Part shown: one piece after another, positions 44,685 to 52,730 of the stretch
How positions within the stretch are numbered: the first letter of the stretch is position 1
Layout of the letters: every line of letters begins with the position of its first letter
Origin: SCN-69-37 sp044507065
GTDB lineage: Bacteria > Acidobacteriota > Vicinamibacteria > Vicinamibacterales > SCN-69-37
Assembly: GCA_044507065.1 (NCBI GenBank)
Contig: JBIQJY010000006.1
Location: 38,792-102,791, forward strand
DNA: 64,000 nucleotides
Direction of reading: 5' to 3'
The notes under the pieces: generated by a model
What the model was told of the DNA's origin: nothing
Databases searched by the model: none
Seen by the model: the letters and a program-made list of their open reading frames with translations, nothing else
Program-made: the position numbers and the translations under genes

Positions 44685-47063
44685 TCAGTGCCTGGTGTGC
44701 AGATCCGACTGCAGGTCGCCCTCGGCCGGCGGCGGCGGGGGCACGGGCAGCGGGCCGGCCAGCGAAATCTTCAGCACCTGATCCATCGTCTCGACGAGGT
44801 TCACGTCCATCACGTCGAGCACGCCCTTCGGGATGTCGGCGAGATCCTTCTCGTTGTCCTTCGGCAGGACGATGTGGCGGAGGCCGGCGCGGTGCGCGGC
44901 CAGCAGCTTTTCCTTCACGCCGCCGATCGGGAGGACCTTGCCACGCAGGGTGATCTCACCGGTCATTGCGACGTCACGCCGCGTGGGCACCCGGGCCAGC
45001 GCCGAGACCATGGCCGTGGCGAGCGTGATGCCGGCCGACGGGCCGTCCTTGGGGATGGCGCCTTCGGGGATGTGGACGTGGACATCGGTCCGGCGATTGA
45101 AGTCGGTGGCGATGCCGAGGTCGTCGGTCTTCGACCGCACCCAGCTCATCGCGGCCTGTGCGGACTCCTGCATGACGTCGCCCAGCTTGCCAGTGAGCGT
45201 CAGCTTGCCGCGTCCGGGCATGAGCGTGGCTTCGGTGACGAGAATCTCGCCGCCGACTTCCGTCCAGGCCAGGCCCGTCGCGATGCCGATCTCGTTCTTC
45301 TCCTCGGCCACTGACGGCCGGAAGCGCGGCACACCGAGATACTCGGTCACCTTGCTGCCGTCGACGTCCTCGCTGAAGTCCGCGCCCTGCACGACGACCT
45401 GTCGGGCCACCTTGCGGCAGATTGCCGAGATCTCGCGCTCGAGGTTGCGGACGCCGGCCTCGCGCGTGTAGCGCTGGATGATCGTCTGGAAGGCGTCCTC
45501 GGTGAAGCGGAGGTTCGCCTCGGTCAGGCCCGCGCCTTCGATGGCCTTCGGCGCCAGGAACTTGCGCGCGATCTCGACCTTCTCGAGCTCGGTGTACCCG
45601 GCCAGCTGGAGCACTTCCATGCGGTCGCGCAGCGCCTGCGGGATCGTGTGCAGCACGTTGGCGGTGCACACGAACATGACGTTCGACAGGTCGTACTCGA
45701 CGTCGAGGTAGTGATCGAGGAACGTCGCGTTCTGTTCCGGATCGAGCACCTCGAGCAGGGCGGCCGACGGGTCGCCGCGGAAGTCCATCGACATCTTGTC
45801 GACTTCGTCGAGCAGGAAGACCGGGTTCATCGTGCCGGCCTTCTTCATCATCTGGATGATCTGGCCGGGGAAGGCGCCGATGTACGTCCGGCGATGTCCG
45901 CGGATCTCCGCCTCGTCGCGGACGCCGCCGAGCGACAGGCGCACGAACTTCCGGTTCATGGCGCGGGCGATCGACTTGGCGAGCGAGGTCTTGCCGACGC
46001 CCGGGGGGCCGGCGAGCGTGAGAATCGTCGCCTTCGGCTTCTTGACGAGCGCGCGCACCGCGAGGAACTCGAGGATGCGCTCCTTGATCTTGTCGAGCCC
46101 GAAGTGGTCCTCGTTGAGGATGGCCTCGGCCTTCCTCAGATCGCGGCTTTCCTTGGTCTTCTTGTGCCAGGGGACGGCAATCAGCCAGTCGAGATAGTTG
46201 CGCGAGACGGTGGCCTCGGCCGACATCGGCGGCATCGACTCGAGCCGCTTCAGTTCGTCGATGGCCTTCCGCAGCACTTCCTTCGGCATCCGCGCCTGAT
46301 CGATCTTCTTCTTGAGATCGTCGACCTCGTTGCCCTTCTCGTCCTTGCGGCCCAGCTCACGCTGGATGGCCTTCATCTTCTCGTTGAGGTAGTACTCCTT
46401 CTGCGCCTTCTCCATCTGCTTCTTCACGCGAGACTGGATGCGGCGGTCCACCTGGAGCTTGTCGACCTCGGCTTCGAGCACGGCGATGATGCGCGACAGC
46501 CGTTCGAGCGGCGCCACGATCTCGAGCAGGTTCTGCTTCTCCTCGACGCCCACCTGCAGGTGGGCGGCAATCGTGTCGGCCAGGCGCGACGGGTCGTCGA
46601 CGCGCACGGCGGCGACCATGGCGTCGTACTGCAGGTTGTTCGAGAGCTTGATGTACTGCTCGAAGAGCGAGACGACGCGGCTCATGAGCTGCTCGGTCTC
46701 GGCGGCCGACTCCACCTTCTTGGGGAGCAGCTTCACCGTGACGCGGAAGAAGCCCTTGTCTTCCTTCCACTCCACGGCGCGGGCGCGTTCGACGCCTTCG
46801 ACGAGCACCTTGATGTTGCCGTCGGGCAGCTTGAGCGACTGGACGATGTTGGCCACGCAGCCCATCGTGTAGATGTCGGCGGGCTGCGGATCGTCGGTGG
46901 CCGCGTCGTGCTGCGCGGCCAGGAAGATCTTCTTGTCGGTGGCCAGCGCGTGTTCGAGCGCGCGGGTCGATGACGGCCGTCCGATCACGAACGGCATCAT
47001 CATGTGCGGAAAGACGACAACGTCCCTCAAGGGGACCACGGGGAGTGTTTCGTATTGATCCAT
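44685..47063 (-). CDS. lon: ATP-dependent protease Lon
   Basis: 792 aa from ATG 47063. The N-terminal LON substrate-binding domain starts YETLPVVPLRDVVVFPHM and is followed by a coiled-coil region. The AAA+ domain has Walker A GPPGVGKTS and FLLDEVDKM. The C-terminal Ser-Lys protease domain has S676 in PKDGPSAGITLAT and K719 in GGVKEKLLAAHR. It degrades misfolded and regulatory proteins. It follows clpX by 40 bases in the order tig-clpP-clpX-lon, the common bacterial proteostasis arrangement. The end is a proline-rich tail. Confidence 0.97.
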   Translation of the reverse strand: MDQYETLPVVPLRDVVVFPHMMMPFVIGRPSSTRALEHALATDKKIFLAAQHDAATDDPQPADIYTMGCVANIVQSLKLPDGNIKVLVEGVERARAVEWKEDKGFFRVTVKLLPKKVESAAETEQLMSRVVSLFEQYIKLSNNLQYDAMVAAVRVDDPSRLADTIAAHLQVGVEEKQNLLEIVAPLERLSRIIAVLEAEVDKLQVDRRIQSRVKKQMEKAQKEYYLNEKMKAIQRELGRKDEKGNEVDDLKKKIDQARMPKEVLRKAIDELKRLESMPPMSAEATVSRNYLDWLIAVPWHKKTKESRDLRKAEAILNEDHFGLDKIKERILEFLAVRALVKKPKATILTLAGPPGVGKTSLAKSIARAMNRKFVRLSLGGVRDEAEIRGHRRTYIGAFPGQIIQMMKKAGTMNPVFLLDEVDKMSMDFRGDPSAALLEVLDPEQNATFLDHYLDVEYDLSNVMFVCTANVLHTIPQALRDRMEVLQLAGYTELEKVEIARKFLAPKAIEGAGLTEANLRFTEDAFQTIIQRYTREAGVRNLEREISAICRKVARQVVVQGADFSEDVDGSKVTEYLGVPRFRPSVAEEKNEIGIATGLAWTEVGGEILVTEATLMPGRGKLTLTGKLGDVMQESAQAAMSWVRSKTDDLGIATDFNRRTDVHVHIPEGAIPKDGPSAGITLATAMVSALARVPTRRDVAMTGEITLRGKVLPIGGVKEKLLAAHRAGLRHIVLPKDNEKDLADIPKGVLDVMDVNLVETMDQVLKISLAGPLPVPPPPPAEGDLQSDLHTRH

Positions 47064-47103
47064 GGGGGATTGGTCGCGCGCGTGTGATGGATCCGCCGCC
47101 GAC

Positions 47104-48348
47104 CTATCCCGCCTTTTCAATGACGGTGATCGGCTTCTCTTTCGACTCTACCACCTCGCGGGTGATCACGCACTCGCGAATCTTCTTCTGACCGGGGAGG
47201 GTGTACATCAGGTCGAGCATGATGTCCTCGATGATCATCCGGAGGCCGCGGGCGCCGATCTTCCGCCGCAGCGCCGCTTCCGCGATGGCCGCCAGGGCAT
47301 CGTCGGTGAAGCGCAGTTTCACGTTCTCGTACTCGAACAGCCGCTGGTACTGCTTCGTGATGGCGTTGCGCGGCTGGGTCAGGATCTGGACGAGCGCATC
47401 CCGGTCGAGCTCGTGGAGCGTGCCGATGACCGGCAGCCGCCCGACGAACTCGGGAATCAGCCCGTACTTGATCAGGTCCTCGGGCTCGAGCTGGTCGGCG
47501 ACCGAGACCTCCTGGTGCACGTGCGTCTTGACGTCGGACTTGAAGCCCATCGTCTTCTTGCCGAGGCGCCGCGAGATCTGCTTGTCGAGCCCCACGAACG
47601 CGCCGCCGCAGATGAACAGGATGTTGGTCGTGTCGACCTGGAAGAACTCCTGGTGCGGGTGCTTCCGTCCGCCCTGGGGCGGCACGTTGGCAACGGTGCC
47701 CTCGAGGATCTTCAGCAGCGCCTGCTGCACGCCCTCGCCCGACACGTCGCGCGTGATCGACGGGTTCTCGTCCTTGCGGCAGATCTTGTCGACCTCGTCG
47801 ATGTAGATGATGCCCTGCTGCGCCTTCTCGATGTCGCCGCCGGCCGCCTGCAGCAGCTTCAGGATGATGTTCTCGACATCCTCGCCGACGTAGCCCGCCT
47901 CGGTGAGCGTCGTCGCATCGACGATGGTGAACGGCACCGAGAGCAGGCGCGCCAGGGTCTGCGCGAGCAGCGTCTTGCCCGTGCCGGTCGGCCCGATCAG
48001 CAGGATGTTCGACTTCGCCAGCTCGATGTCGTGCCGGCCGCGCGACTGCTTCTGGATCTCGAGCCGCTTGTAGTGGTTGTAGACGGCGACGGCGAGCTTC
48101 TTCTTGGTCTGCTCCTGGCCGATGACGTACTCGTCCAGGAACTTCCGGATCTCGGTCGGCAGCGGCAGCGACGAGCGCGTGCCGCGCTCGAACTTGCTGT
48201 CGTCCGCGATGATGTCGTTGCACACCTCGACGCACTCGTCGCAGATGAACACGGTGGGACCCGCGATCAGCTTGCGGACGTCGTTCTGGTCCTTGTTGCA
48301 GAACGAGCAGCGGAGGACTTCGGCTTCGCCGGTTTTCTTGGTCGTCAT
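47104..48348 (-). CDS. clpX: ATP-dependent protease ATPase subunit ClpX
   Basis: 414 aa. The N-terminal zinc-binding domain has C14, C17, C36 and C39 (CSFCNKD...CDECVEVC). The AAA+ core has Walker A GPTGTGKTLLAQ, IIYIDEVDKI (Walker B), the GYVGEDVE pore-1 loop, and ISRRLGKKTMGF near the ClpP-binding IGF-loop region. ClpX unfolds tagged substrates and feeds them to ClpP. It lies 72 bases after clpP and 40 before lon. Confidence 0.97.
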   Translation of the reverse strand: MTTKKTGEAEVLRCSFCNKDQNDVRKLIAGPTVFICDECVEVCNDIIADDSKFERGTRSSLPLPTEIRKFLDEYVIGQEQTKKKLAVAVYNHYKRLEIQKQSRGRHDIELAKSNILLIGPTGTGKTLLAQTLARLLSVPFTIVDATTLTEAGYVGEDVENIILKLLQAAGGDIEKAQQGIIYIDEVDKICRKDENPSITRDVSGEGVQQALLKILEGTVANVPPQGGRKHPHQEFFQVDTTNILFICGGAFVGLDKQISRRLGKKTMGFKSDVKTHVHQEVSVADQLEPEDLIKYGLIPEFVGRLPVIGTLHELDRDALVQILTQPRNAITKQYQRLFEYENVKLRFTDDALAAIAEAALRRKIGARGLRMIIEDIMLDLMYTLPGQKKIRECVITREVVESKEKPITVIEKAG

Positions 48349-48420
48349 TGCCCCTTCTCGCGCTTCTTCCGGGTATCGGCGTCGCCTGTCTGCATCAACA
48401 GCCGGGACGTGCGGAAACCC

Positions 48421-49023
48421 TTACGCACGACGGCTGAGCACATCGTCGATGATACCGTATTCCCTGCACTGCTCGGCGCCCATGATGTAGTCCCGATCGG
48501 TGTCCTCTTCGATGCGATCGAGGGGCTGCCCGGAGTGCTGGGCCAGGATCTCGTTCAACCGCGCACGCATGCGCAGAATCTCCCGGGCGTGGATGTCGAT
48601 GTCGGCCGCCTGGCCGGCCAGCCCGGACATGTGGGGCTGGTGGATCAGGATGCGCGAGTTGGGCAGCGAATACCGCTTGCCCTTGGTCCCCGAGGCCAGC
48701 AGCACGGCGGCCATCGAGGCCGCCTGCCCGATGCAGTACGTCTGGACGTCCGGCTTGATGAACTGCATCGTGTCGTAGATGGCCAGCCCGGCCGTGATCG
48801 ACCCGCCCGGCGAGTTGATGTAGAGCAGGATGTCGCGCTCGGCGTCCTCGGCTTCCAGGAAGAGCATCTGCGCGATGACCAGGTTCGCAATCTGGTCGTC
48901 GATGGGCGATCCGATGAAGATGATGCTGTCCTTCAGCAGCCGCGAATAGATGTCGTAGGCGCGTTCGCCGCGGTTGGTCTGTTCGACCACCATCGGGATC
49001 AGTTGAGCTCGTGAGTCAGCCAT
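48421..49023 (-). CDS. clpP: ATP-dependent Clp protease proteolytic subunit
   Basis: 200 aa from ATG 49023. The Ser-His pair is S103 (IGQAASMAAV) and H128 (ILIHQPH), spaced 25 as in E. coli ClpP, and the triad Asp lies in the EEDTDRDY segment near residue 176. LYINSPGGSITAGLAIYDTM forms the oxyanion/handle region. It forms the barrel protease that works with ClpX, encoded next. The 120-base space to tig contains a hairpin CGGGC-TGCAC-GCCCG at 49112-49126 without a T-run. Confidence 0.97.
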   Translation of the reverse strand: MADSRAQLIPMVVEQTNRGERAYDIYSRLLKDSIIFIGSPIDDQIANLVIAQMLFLEAEDAERDILLYINSPGGSITAGLAIYDTMQFIKPDVQTYCIGQAASMAAVLLASGTKGKRYSLPNSRILIHQPHMSGLAGQAADIDIHAREILRMRARLNEILAQHSGQPLDRIEEDTDRDYIMGAEQCREYGIIDDVLSRRA

Positions 49024-49143
49024 AGGTGAAACGTCGTGTCGGAGTGGTGAGTGGGCACGTGCGCCGCTCATGGACGGCTTATCGGCACGCGACGGTTCGG
49101 GATTTATCCGCCGGGCTGCACGCCCGTGCGTTCATTTGCGCGA

Positions 49144-50451
49144 TCACGTGGTGACCTGCGCCTGTTCGAGCAGCCACGTCATCGTCTTCTCGCGCCGGAT
49201 GCCCTCCAGCAGCCGCGCCAGTGCGTCTTCCTTCTCGAGGCGCGCGCGGACGGCCGCCGGCGCCAGCCCCGATCGCTCCCCGAACCGGGCAATCTCGGTC
49301 TCGAGTTCCTCGTCGGTGGCCGCGATCGATTCCCGCTTCGCAATCTCGTCGAGCACGAGCGTGCTCTTCACCGTCGTGACGGCGCCCTCGCGCTGCCGGT
49401 CGCGGAACTCCTGCCAGTTCACGTTGACCTGCATCGGATCGAGGCCCTGTTCCATCAGCCGGCGCACGAACTCCTCGAGCCGCCGGTCGACTTCCCGCTC
49501 GACCAGTACCTCGGGCGCCTGCGGCAGCCGCGACGCGAGCTGCTGCAGCAGCGCATGCCGGACGGCGTGGTCGGCCTCTTCCTCCGCGCCCTTCTGCAGA
49601 TCCTCGCGCACGCGCTCGCGGAGTGCCTCGATGGTCTCGACGTCGCTCACTTCCTTCGCGAAGTCGTCGTCGAGGGCCAGCAGTTCCCGCCGCCGGATCC
49701 CCTTGACCGTGGCGTCGTAGTCGACCGTCGCACCCGCCAGTTCGGCAATCTCGTACTCGGCCGGGTACTCGACGACGAACGTGCGGCGGTCACCCTCGAC
49801 CGCGCCGGTCAGGTTCTCGTCGAATCCCGGAGGATTGGCCGAGGCGCCAATCTCGACCGACACGTTCTCGAGTGTCTCCGGCTGCTCGGCCTCCGGCTCG
49901 GGCTCGCCCGGGACCGCGATGAGCCGGCCGCGCCTGGTGCGCACGAGGTCGAGCAGCAGCGTGTCGCCCGCCTCGGCGCCGCGGCCCTCGACCGGCTGCC
50001 ACCGCGCGTGCTGCGCCTGCAACTGTTCGAGCGCGCGATCGACGGCGCCCACTTCGAGCACCGCCGGCGGCTTCTGGAGCGAGAGCCCGGTGTACTGGCC
50101 CGGGTCGATCGCGGGCATCGTCTCGAAATCCGCGTGGAAGGTGAGCGGCTGGCCTTCCTCGAGCACCACATCCTTGATGTCGGGCGCCGCCACCGGCTCG
50201 AGCCCGCGCTCCCGCAACGCATCGCCGACGACGCGCGGGATCAGATCGTGCGCCACGTCGTGCAGGATCTGCTCCTTGTACCGGCGGCGGACCACGGTGG
50301 CCGGCACCTTGCCCGGACGGAAGCCCGGGACACGCGCCGATCGCGAGTAGTTGCGGGCCACCCGTTCGACTTCCCCCTCGACCACCTCGGCCGGGACTTC
50401 GAACGACAGGTGCTTGCGTGTCTCAGAGACGTCGGACAACTCGATCTTCAT
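49144..50451 (-). CDS. tig: Trigger factor (ribosome-associated chaperone, PPIase)
   Basis: 435 aa. I place the start at ATG 50451 (MKIELSDVSETRKHLSFEVP, the usual trigger factor beginning), not ATG 50460, because the latter overlaps the TAAAAT -10 box. The ribosome-binding signature is GFRPGKVP near residue 46. The FKBP-like PPIase domain (about 150-240) is present but carries a PGEPEPEAEQPE insert. The C-terminal chaperone arms are helical. It binds nascent chains at the ribosome exit and heads the tig-clpP-clpX-lon series. Confidence 0.95.
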   Translation of the reverse strand: MKIELSDVSETRKHLSFEVPAEVVEGEVERVARNYSRSARVPGFRPGKVPATVVRRRYKEQILHDVAHDLIPRVVGDALRERGLEPVAAPDIKDVVLEEGQPLTFHADFETMPAIDPGQYTGLSLQKPPAVLEVGAVDRALEQLQAQHARWQPVEGRGAEAGDTLLLDLVRTRRGRLIAVPGEPEPEAEQPETLENVSVEIGASANPPGFDENLTGAVEGDRRTFVVEYPAEYEIAELAGATVDYDATVKGIRRRELLALDDDFAKEVSDVETIEALRERVREDLQKGAEEEADHAVRHALLQQLASRLPQAPEVLVEREVDRRLEEFVRRLMEQGLDPMQVNVNWQEFRDRQREGAVTTVKSTLVLDEIAKRESIAATDEELETEIARFGERSGLAPAAVRARLEKEDALARLLEGIRREKTMTWLLEQAQVTT

Positions 50452-50458
50452 CCGGATC

Positions 50459-50464
50459 ATTTTA
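50459..50464 (-). promoter_or_regulatory. -10 box TAAAAT for tig, leaderless arrangement
   Basis: TAAAAT on the minus strand ends seven bases before ATG 50451. It overlaps the alternative ATG at 50460, which would then not be transcribed. Confidence 0.55.
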
Positions 50465-50558
50465 TGCCAGAGAACGACGGCCGGCCGCTGCCTTCATGCG
50501 CCCCGCAATCGCCGGGCGGTCCCGGAGGTACCGGCCGTGCCGCCGGGCGCCGCCTCGA

Positions 50559-50567
50559 TGTCATAAT
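50559..50567 (+). promoter_or_regulatory. Extended -10 (TGTCATAAT) for tRNA-Leu
   Basis: CATAAT with upstream TGT lies 15 bases before the first base of the tRNA, predicting a start about nine bases before it. Confidence 0.5.
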
Positions 50568-50582
50568 CGACGCGCCGCCTGG

Positions 50583-50666
50583 GGACGAGTGGCGTAACTG
50601 GCAGCCGCGCGGGTCTTAGAAGCCCGTGGGAGGAATCCCGTGTCGGTTCGAGTCCGACCTCGTCCA
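50583..50666 (+). tRNA. tRNA-Leu (anticodon UAG)
   Basis: The acceptor stem GGACGAG pairs with CTCGTCC, and the discriminator is A. The anticodon arm CGGGT-CTTAGAA-GCCCG gives anticodon UAG (reads CUA). A long variable arm (GGGA...TCCC) marks a class II tRNA and fits Leu. The T arm GTCGG-TTCGAGT-CCGAC is intact. CCA is not encoded. Confidence 0.92.
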
Positions 50667-50682
50667 TTCCACTTGCCCCCCG

Positions 50683-51573
50683 TCATTCCCCCGCGCTGAA
50701 GTATCCCTGCCGGGCGCGCACCTCATAGGTGCCCGCGCGCCGGACCTGCACATCCAGCGGGTGCCAGCCCGCACGCGGCGGCCCCTCATAGGTGTAGTTG
50801 AGCACGTAGCTGGTGCGGAAGTCGTCGAAGGCCTGCGCGAACGTGCCGCTGATGTCCTCGTCGCGCTGCAGCGTCTCGAGCGCCCCGCCCGTCGTGTCGG
50901 CCAGCGTCGCAAACAGCGCTTCGTGCGCCGGGGGCTCCGGCCGACGCACCGTGCCCTCCGACAGCGCCACGATGAACACCGATGACGACGACCGGCGCGC
51001 GATCTCGATCATGCCGGCGCCGTCGAGGAAGCTGGTCGTGTCGAGCCCGTCGGTGAAGACGATGACCATCCGGCGACGACCGACTTCCGGCGACGAGATG
51101 AGCGAGAGCGTCACCGCGTCGAACAGTGACGTAAGACCCGAGGGCGTACCGATTGACAGGTTTGACCAGCCTCCCGCGGCAAGCGGCCGGACCTGGCGGA
51201 TCTGGTGATTGAACGTCAGCACCGTGGCCCTGTCGGTCGGGCGCAGGCGTTCGCCGATGGACGTGACGGCGCGAGTCAACGCCTCGAGCACCGGGCCCTG
51301 CACGCTGCCGCTCAGATCGATGATGCACGTGACATCGATCGGCAGCGTTTCGCGTACGACCTCGGTGACCTGCTGCGCGACGCCCGCGTCGAGCAGCTCG
51401 AAGTCGTCCGGCGCGAGGTCGGTGACAGGTCGGCCGTTCTGGCGAACCGACACGTCGACACTGATCGAAGCGGTCGATGCGCGGAAGACGGGCGCCGGTG
51501 GAGCCTGCTGCGCCGCGAGTGTGGCAAAGCCGACGGTGACGAGCATGACGCCGGCCGCCATCTGCCGCATCAT
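50683..51573 (-). CDS. VWA domain protein of the Acidobacteria type
   Basis: 296 aa from ATG 51573, sharing ATGA with the upstream TPR gene. A signal peptide (MMRQMAAGVMLVTVGFATLAAQ) is followed by a beta-rich segment with QNGRPVTDLAPDDFELLDAG, typical of the VWFA-related Acidobacterial domain family. The MIDAS metal site is IIDLSGSV (DxSxS), with supporting Thr in SGLTSLFDA and Asp in VIVFTDGLDT. The C-terminus YEVRARQGYF is the usual family ending. It probably binds a partner in the envelope. The function of the family is not established. Confidence 0.88.
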   Translation of the reverse strand: MMRQMAAGVMLVTVGFATLAAQQAPPAPVFRASTASISVDVSVRQNGRPVTDLAPDDFELLDAGVAQQVTEVVRETLPIDVTCIIDLSGSVQGPVLEALTRAVTSIGERLRPTDRATVLTFNHQIRQVRPLAAGGWSNLSIGTPSGLTSLFDAVTLSLISSPEVGRRRMVIVFTDGLDTTSFLDGAGMIEIARRSSSSVFIVALSEGTVRRPEPPAHEALFATLADTTGGALETLQRDEDISGTFAQAFDDFRTSYVLNYTYEGPPRAGWHPLDVQVRRAGTYEVRARQGYFSAGE

Positions 51574-52664
51574 GGGCGCGCCTTCCGCATCGCGTCGAGC
51601 CTGTCGGCCGCGTGCCGCACGTCGCCAAGCCAGTAGACCCACCAGGGATCGAGTGCGGCCGACGGCGTGTCGATGGCGCGTCGCGCCCAGCGCTGTGCGT
51701 CAGCCGGCCTGTCGTGCCGCTGCCAGAGCGCTGCCAGGGCCACCAGCGGCGACTGAGCCGACGGGGCCAGGCCCGCCGCGCGCTCGTAGGCGGCGGCCGC
51801 CTCTTCGTGACGGTCGAGGTGGTCGAGCGTGCGGCCGCGGAAGAGCGCCGACCAGTAGCGCACCATCTCGTCGCCCCCGGCCGCGTCGGCTTCATCGAAG
51901 GCCGCCAGCGCGTCCGATGTCCGGCCCAGGCGCAGCAGCAGGAGGCCGCGCCGCGTCGAGGCCTCGGCGGCCACCGGTGGCGCGCTGCGTACGCGTTCGA
52001 ACGTGGCGATGGCCAGTTCGGCCGTCCGTCTCGTGGCCGTGTCGGTTTCGGGAATCACGAGCGTGGTGTCGGCTGCCGCGTTGCGCGCGCCGGCGCGGAA
52101 GGCGGGGGACGTCTGGATTTCCGCAATCATGCCGCGCGCGAACGTGAGCCAGGGGTCGACCAGCCGCGGCTTGCCCGTTGTCGACGGCACGAGATCGACG
52201 CGGCCGGCAAGCGCGGTGACATACGCGTCGGCCACCTGCAGCGCCTGCCGCCGCAGGAACAGCGTGACGACCGTCTGGTGAAATGCGAGCTCGAACGCAT
52301 CCTCGTCGGGATTGGTCCCCGGCGCCGCGCGCCGGTTCACCAGCAGATTGCGCGTGCCGCCCAGCAGTTCCGAGGCGTCATTCCACTGTCTGTCGTGCGC
52401 GAGGACCGACAACTCCAGCAGGAACGCGAGGTGCGACCGCCGCCACGTCCTGCTCCAGTCGCGCAGCGTGCGCTGGAAGTCGGATCGGGCGTCCTGGAAG
52501 GATTGCGCGGTGGGAAACGCGCTGGCCATGGCGTTGTAGTCGCCTTCGAGCCAGGCGGCGTACACCGACGTGAGCGGCGGGGGAGCCTGCGCCTCGGCGC
52601 GGCCCGTCGCGAGGAGTGCGAGCAGGGCGCCGAACACGAGCGTCGTCTTGATCGGTCGTGCCAT
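51570..52664 (-). CDS. Exported TPR-like protein coupled to the VWA gene
   Basis: 364 aa with a signal peptide (MARPIKTTLVFGALLALLATGRAEAQ). The body is almost entirely helical; TPR-type units are clear at about residues 225-325 (TRRGLLLLRLGRTSDALAAFDEA; FRGRTLDHLDRHEEAAAAYERA; LAALWQRHDRPADAQRWARRA). The stop overlaps the VWA protein start by four bases, so the two are made together and may interact. A TATAAT lies 26 bases before the ATG. Confidence 0.78.
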   Translation of the reverse strand: MARPIKTTLVFGALLALLATGRAEAQAPPPLTSVYAAWLEGDYNAMASAFPTAQSFQDARSDFQRTLRDWSRTWRRSHLAFLLELSVLAHDRQWNDASELLGGTRNLLVNRRAAPGTNPDEDAFELAFHQTVVTLFLRRQALQVADAYVTALAGRVDLVPSTTGKPRLVDPWLTFARGMIAEIQTSPAFRAGARNAAADTTLVIPETDTATRRTAELAIATFERVRSAPPVAAEASTRRGLLLLRLGRTSDALAAFDEADAAGGDEMVRYWSALFRGRTLDHLDRHEEAAAAYERAAGLAPSAQSPLVALAALWQRHDRPADAQRWARRAIDTPSAALDPWWVYWLGDVRHAADRLDAMRKARP

Positions 52665-52690
52665 CGTTCACGGAAGTGATCGGATGGCAC

Positions 52691-52696
52691 ATTATA
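52691..52696 (-). promoter_or_regulatory. -10 box TATAAT for the TPR/VWA pair
   Basis: A perfect TATAAT on the minus strand predicts a start near 52684 and a leader of about 20 bases without a clear Shine-Dalgarno sequence. No -35 was recognised. Confidence 0.5.
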
Positions 52697-52730
52697 GCGA
52701 CGATGGCGACGGCGCCCGGAGGCGCGTCCG

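Noticed and set aside
49112..49126. Hairpin between tig and clpP as an intrinsic terminator
   Set aside because: The five-base stem lacks a T-run and the genes form a classic co-directional set.
50452..50460. ATG 50460 as the trigger factor start
   Set aside because: It overlaps the -10 box and adds three non-conserved residues; ATG 50451 gives the normal N-terminus.
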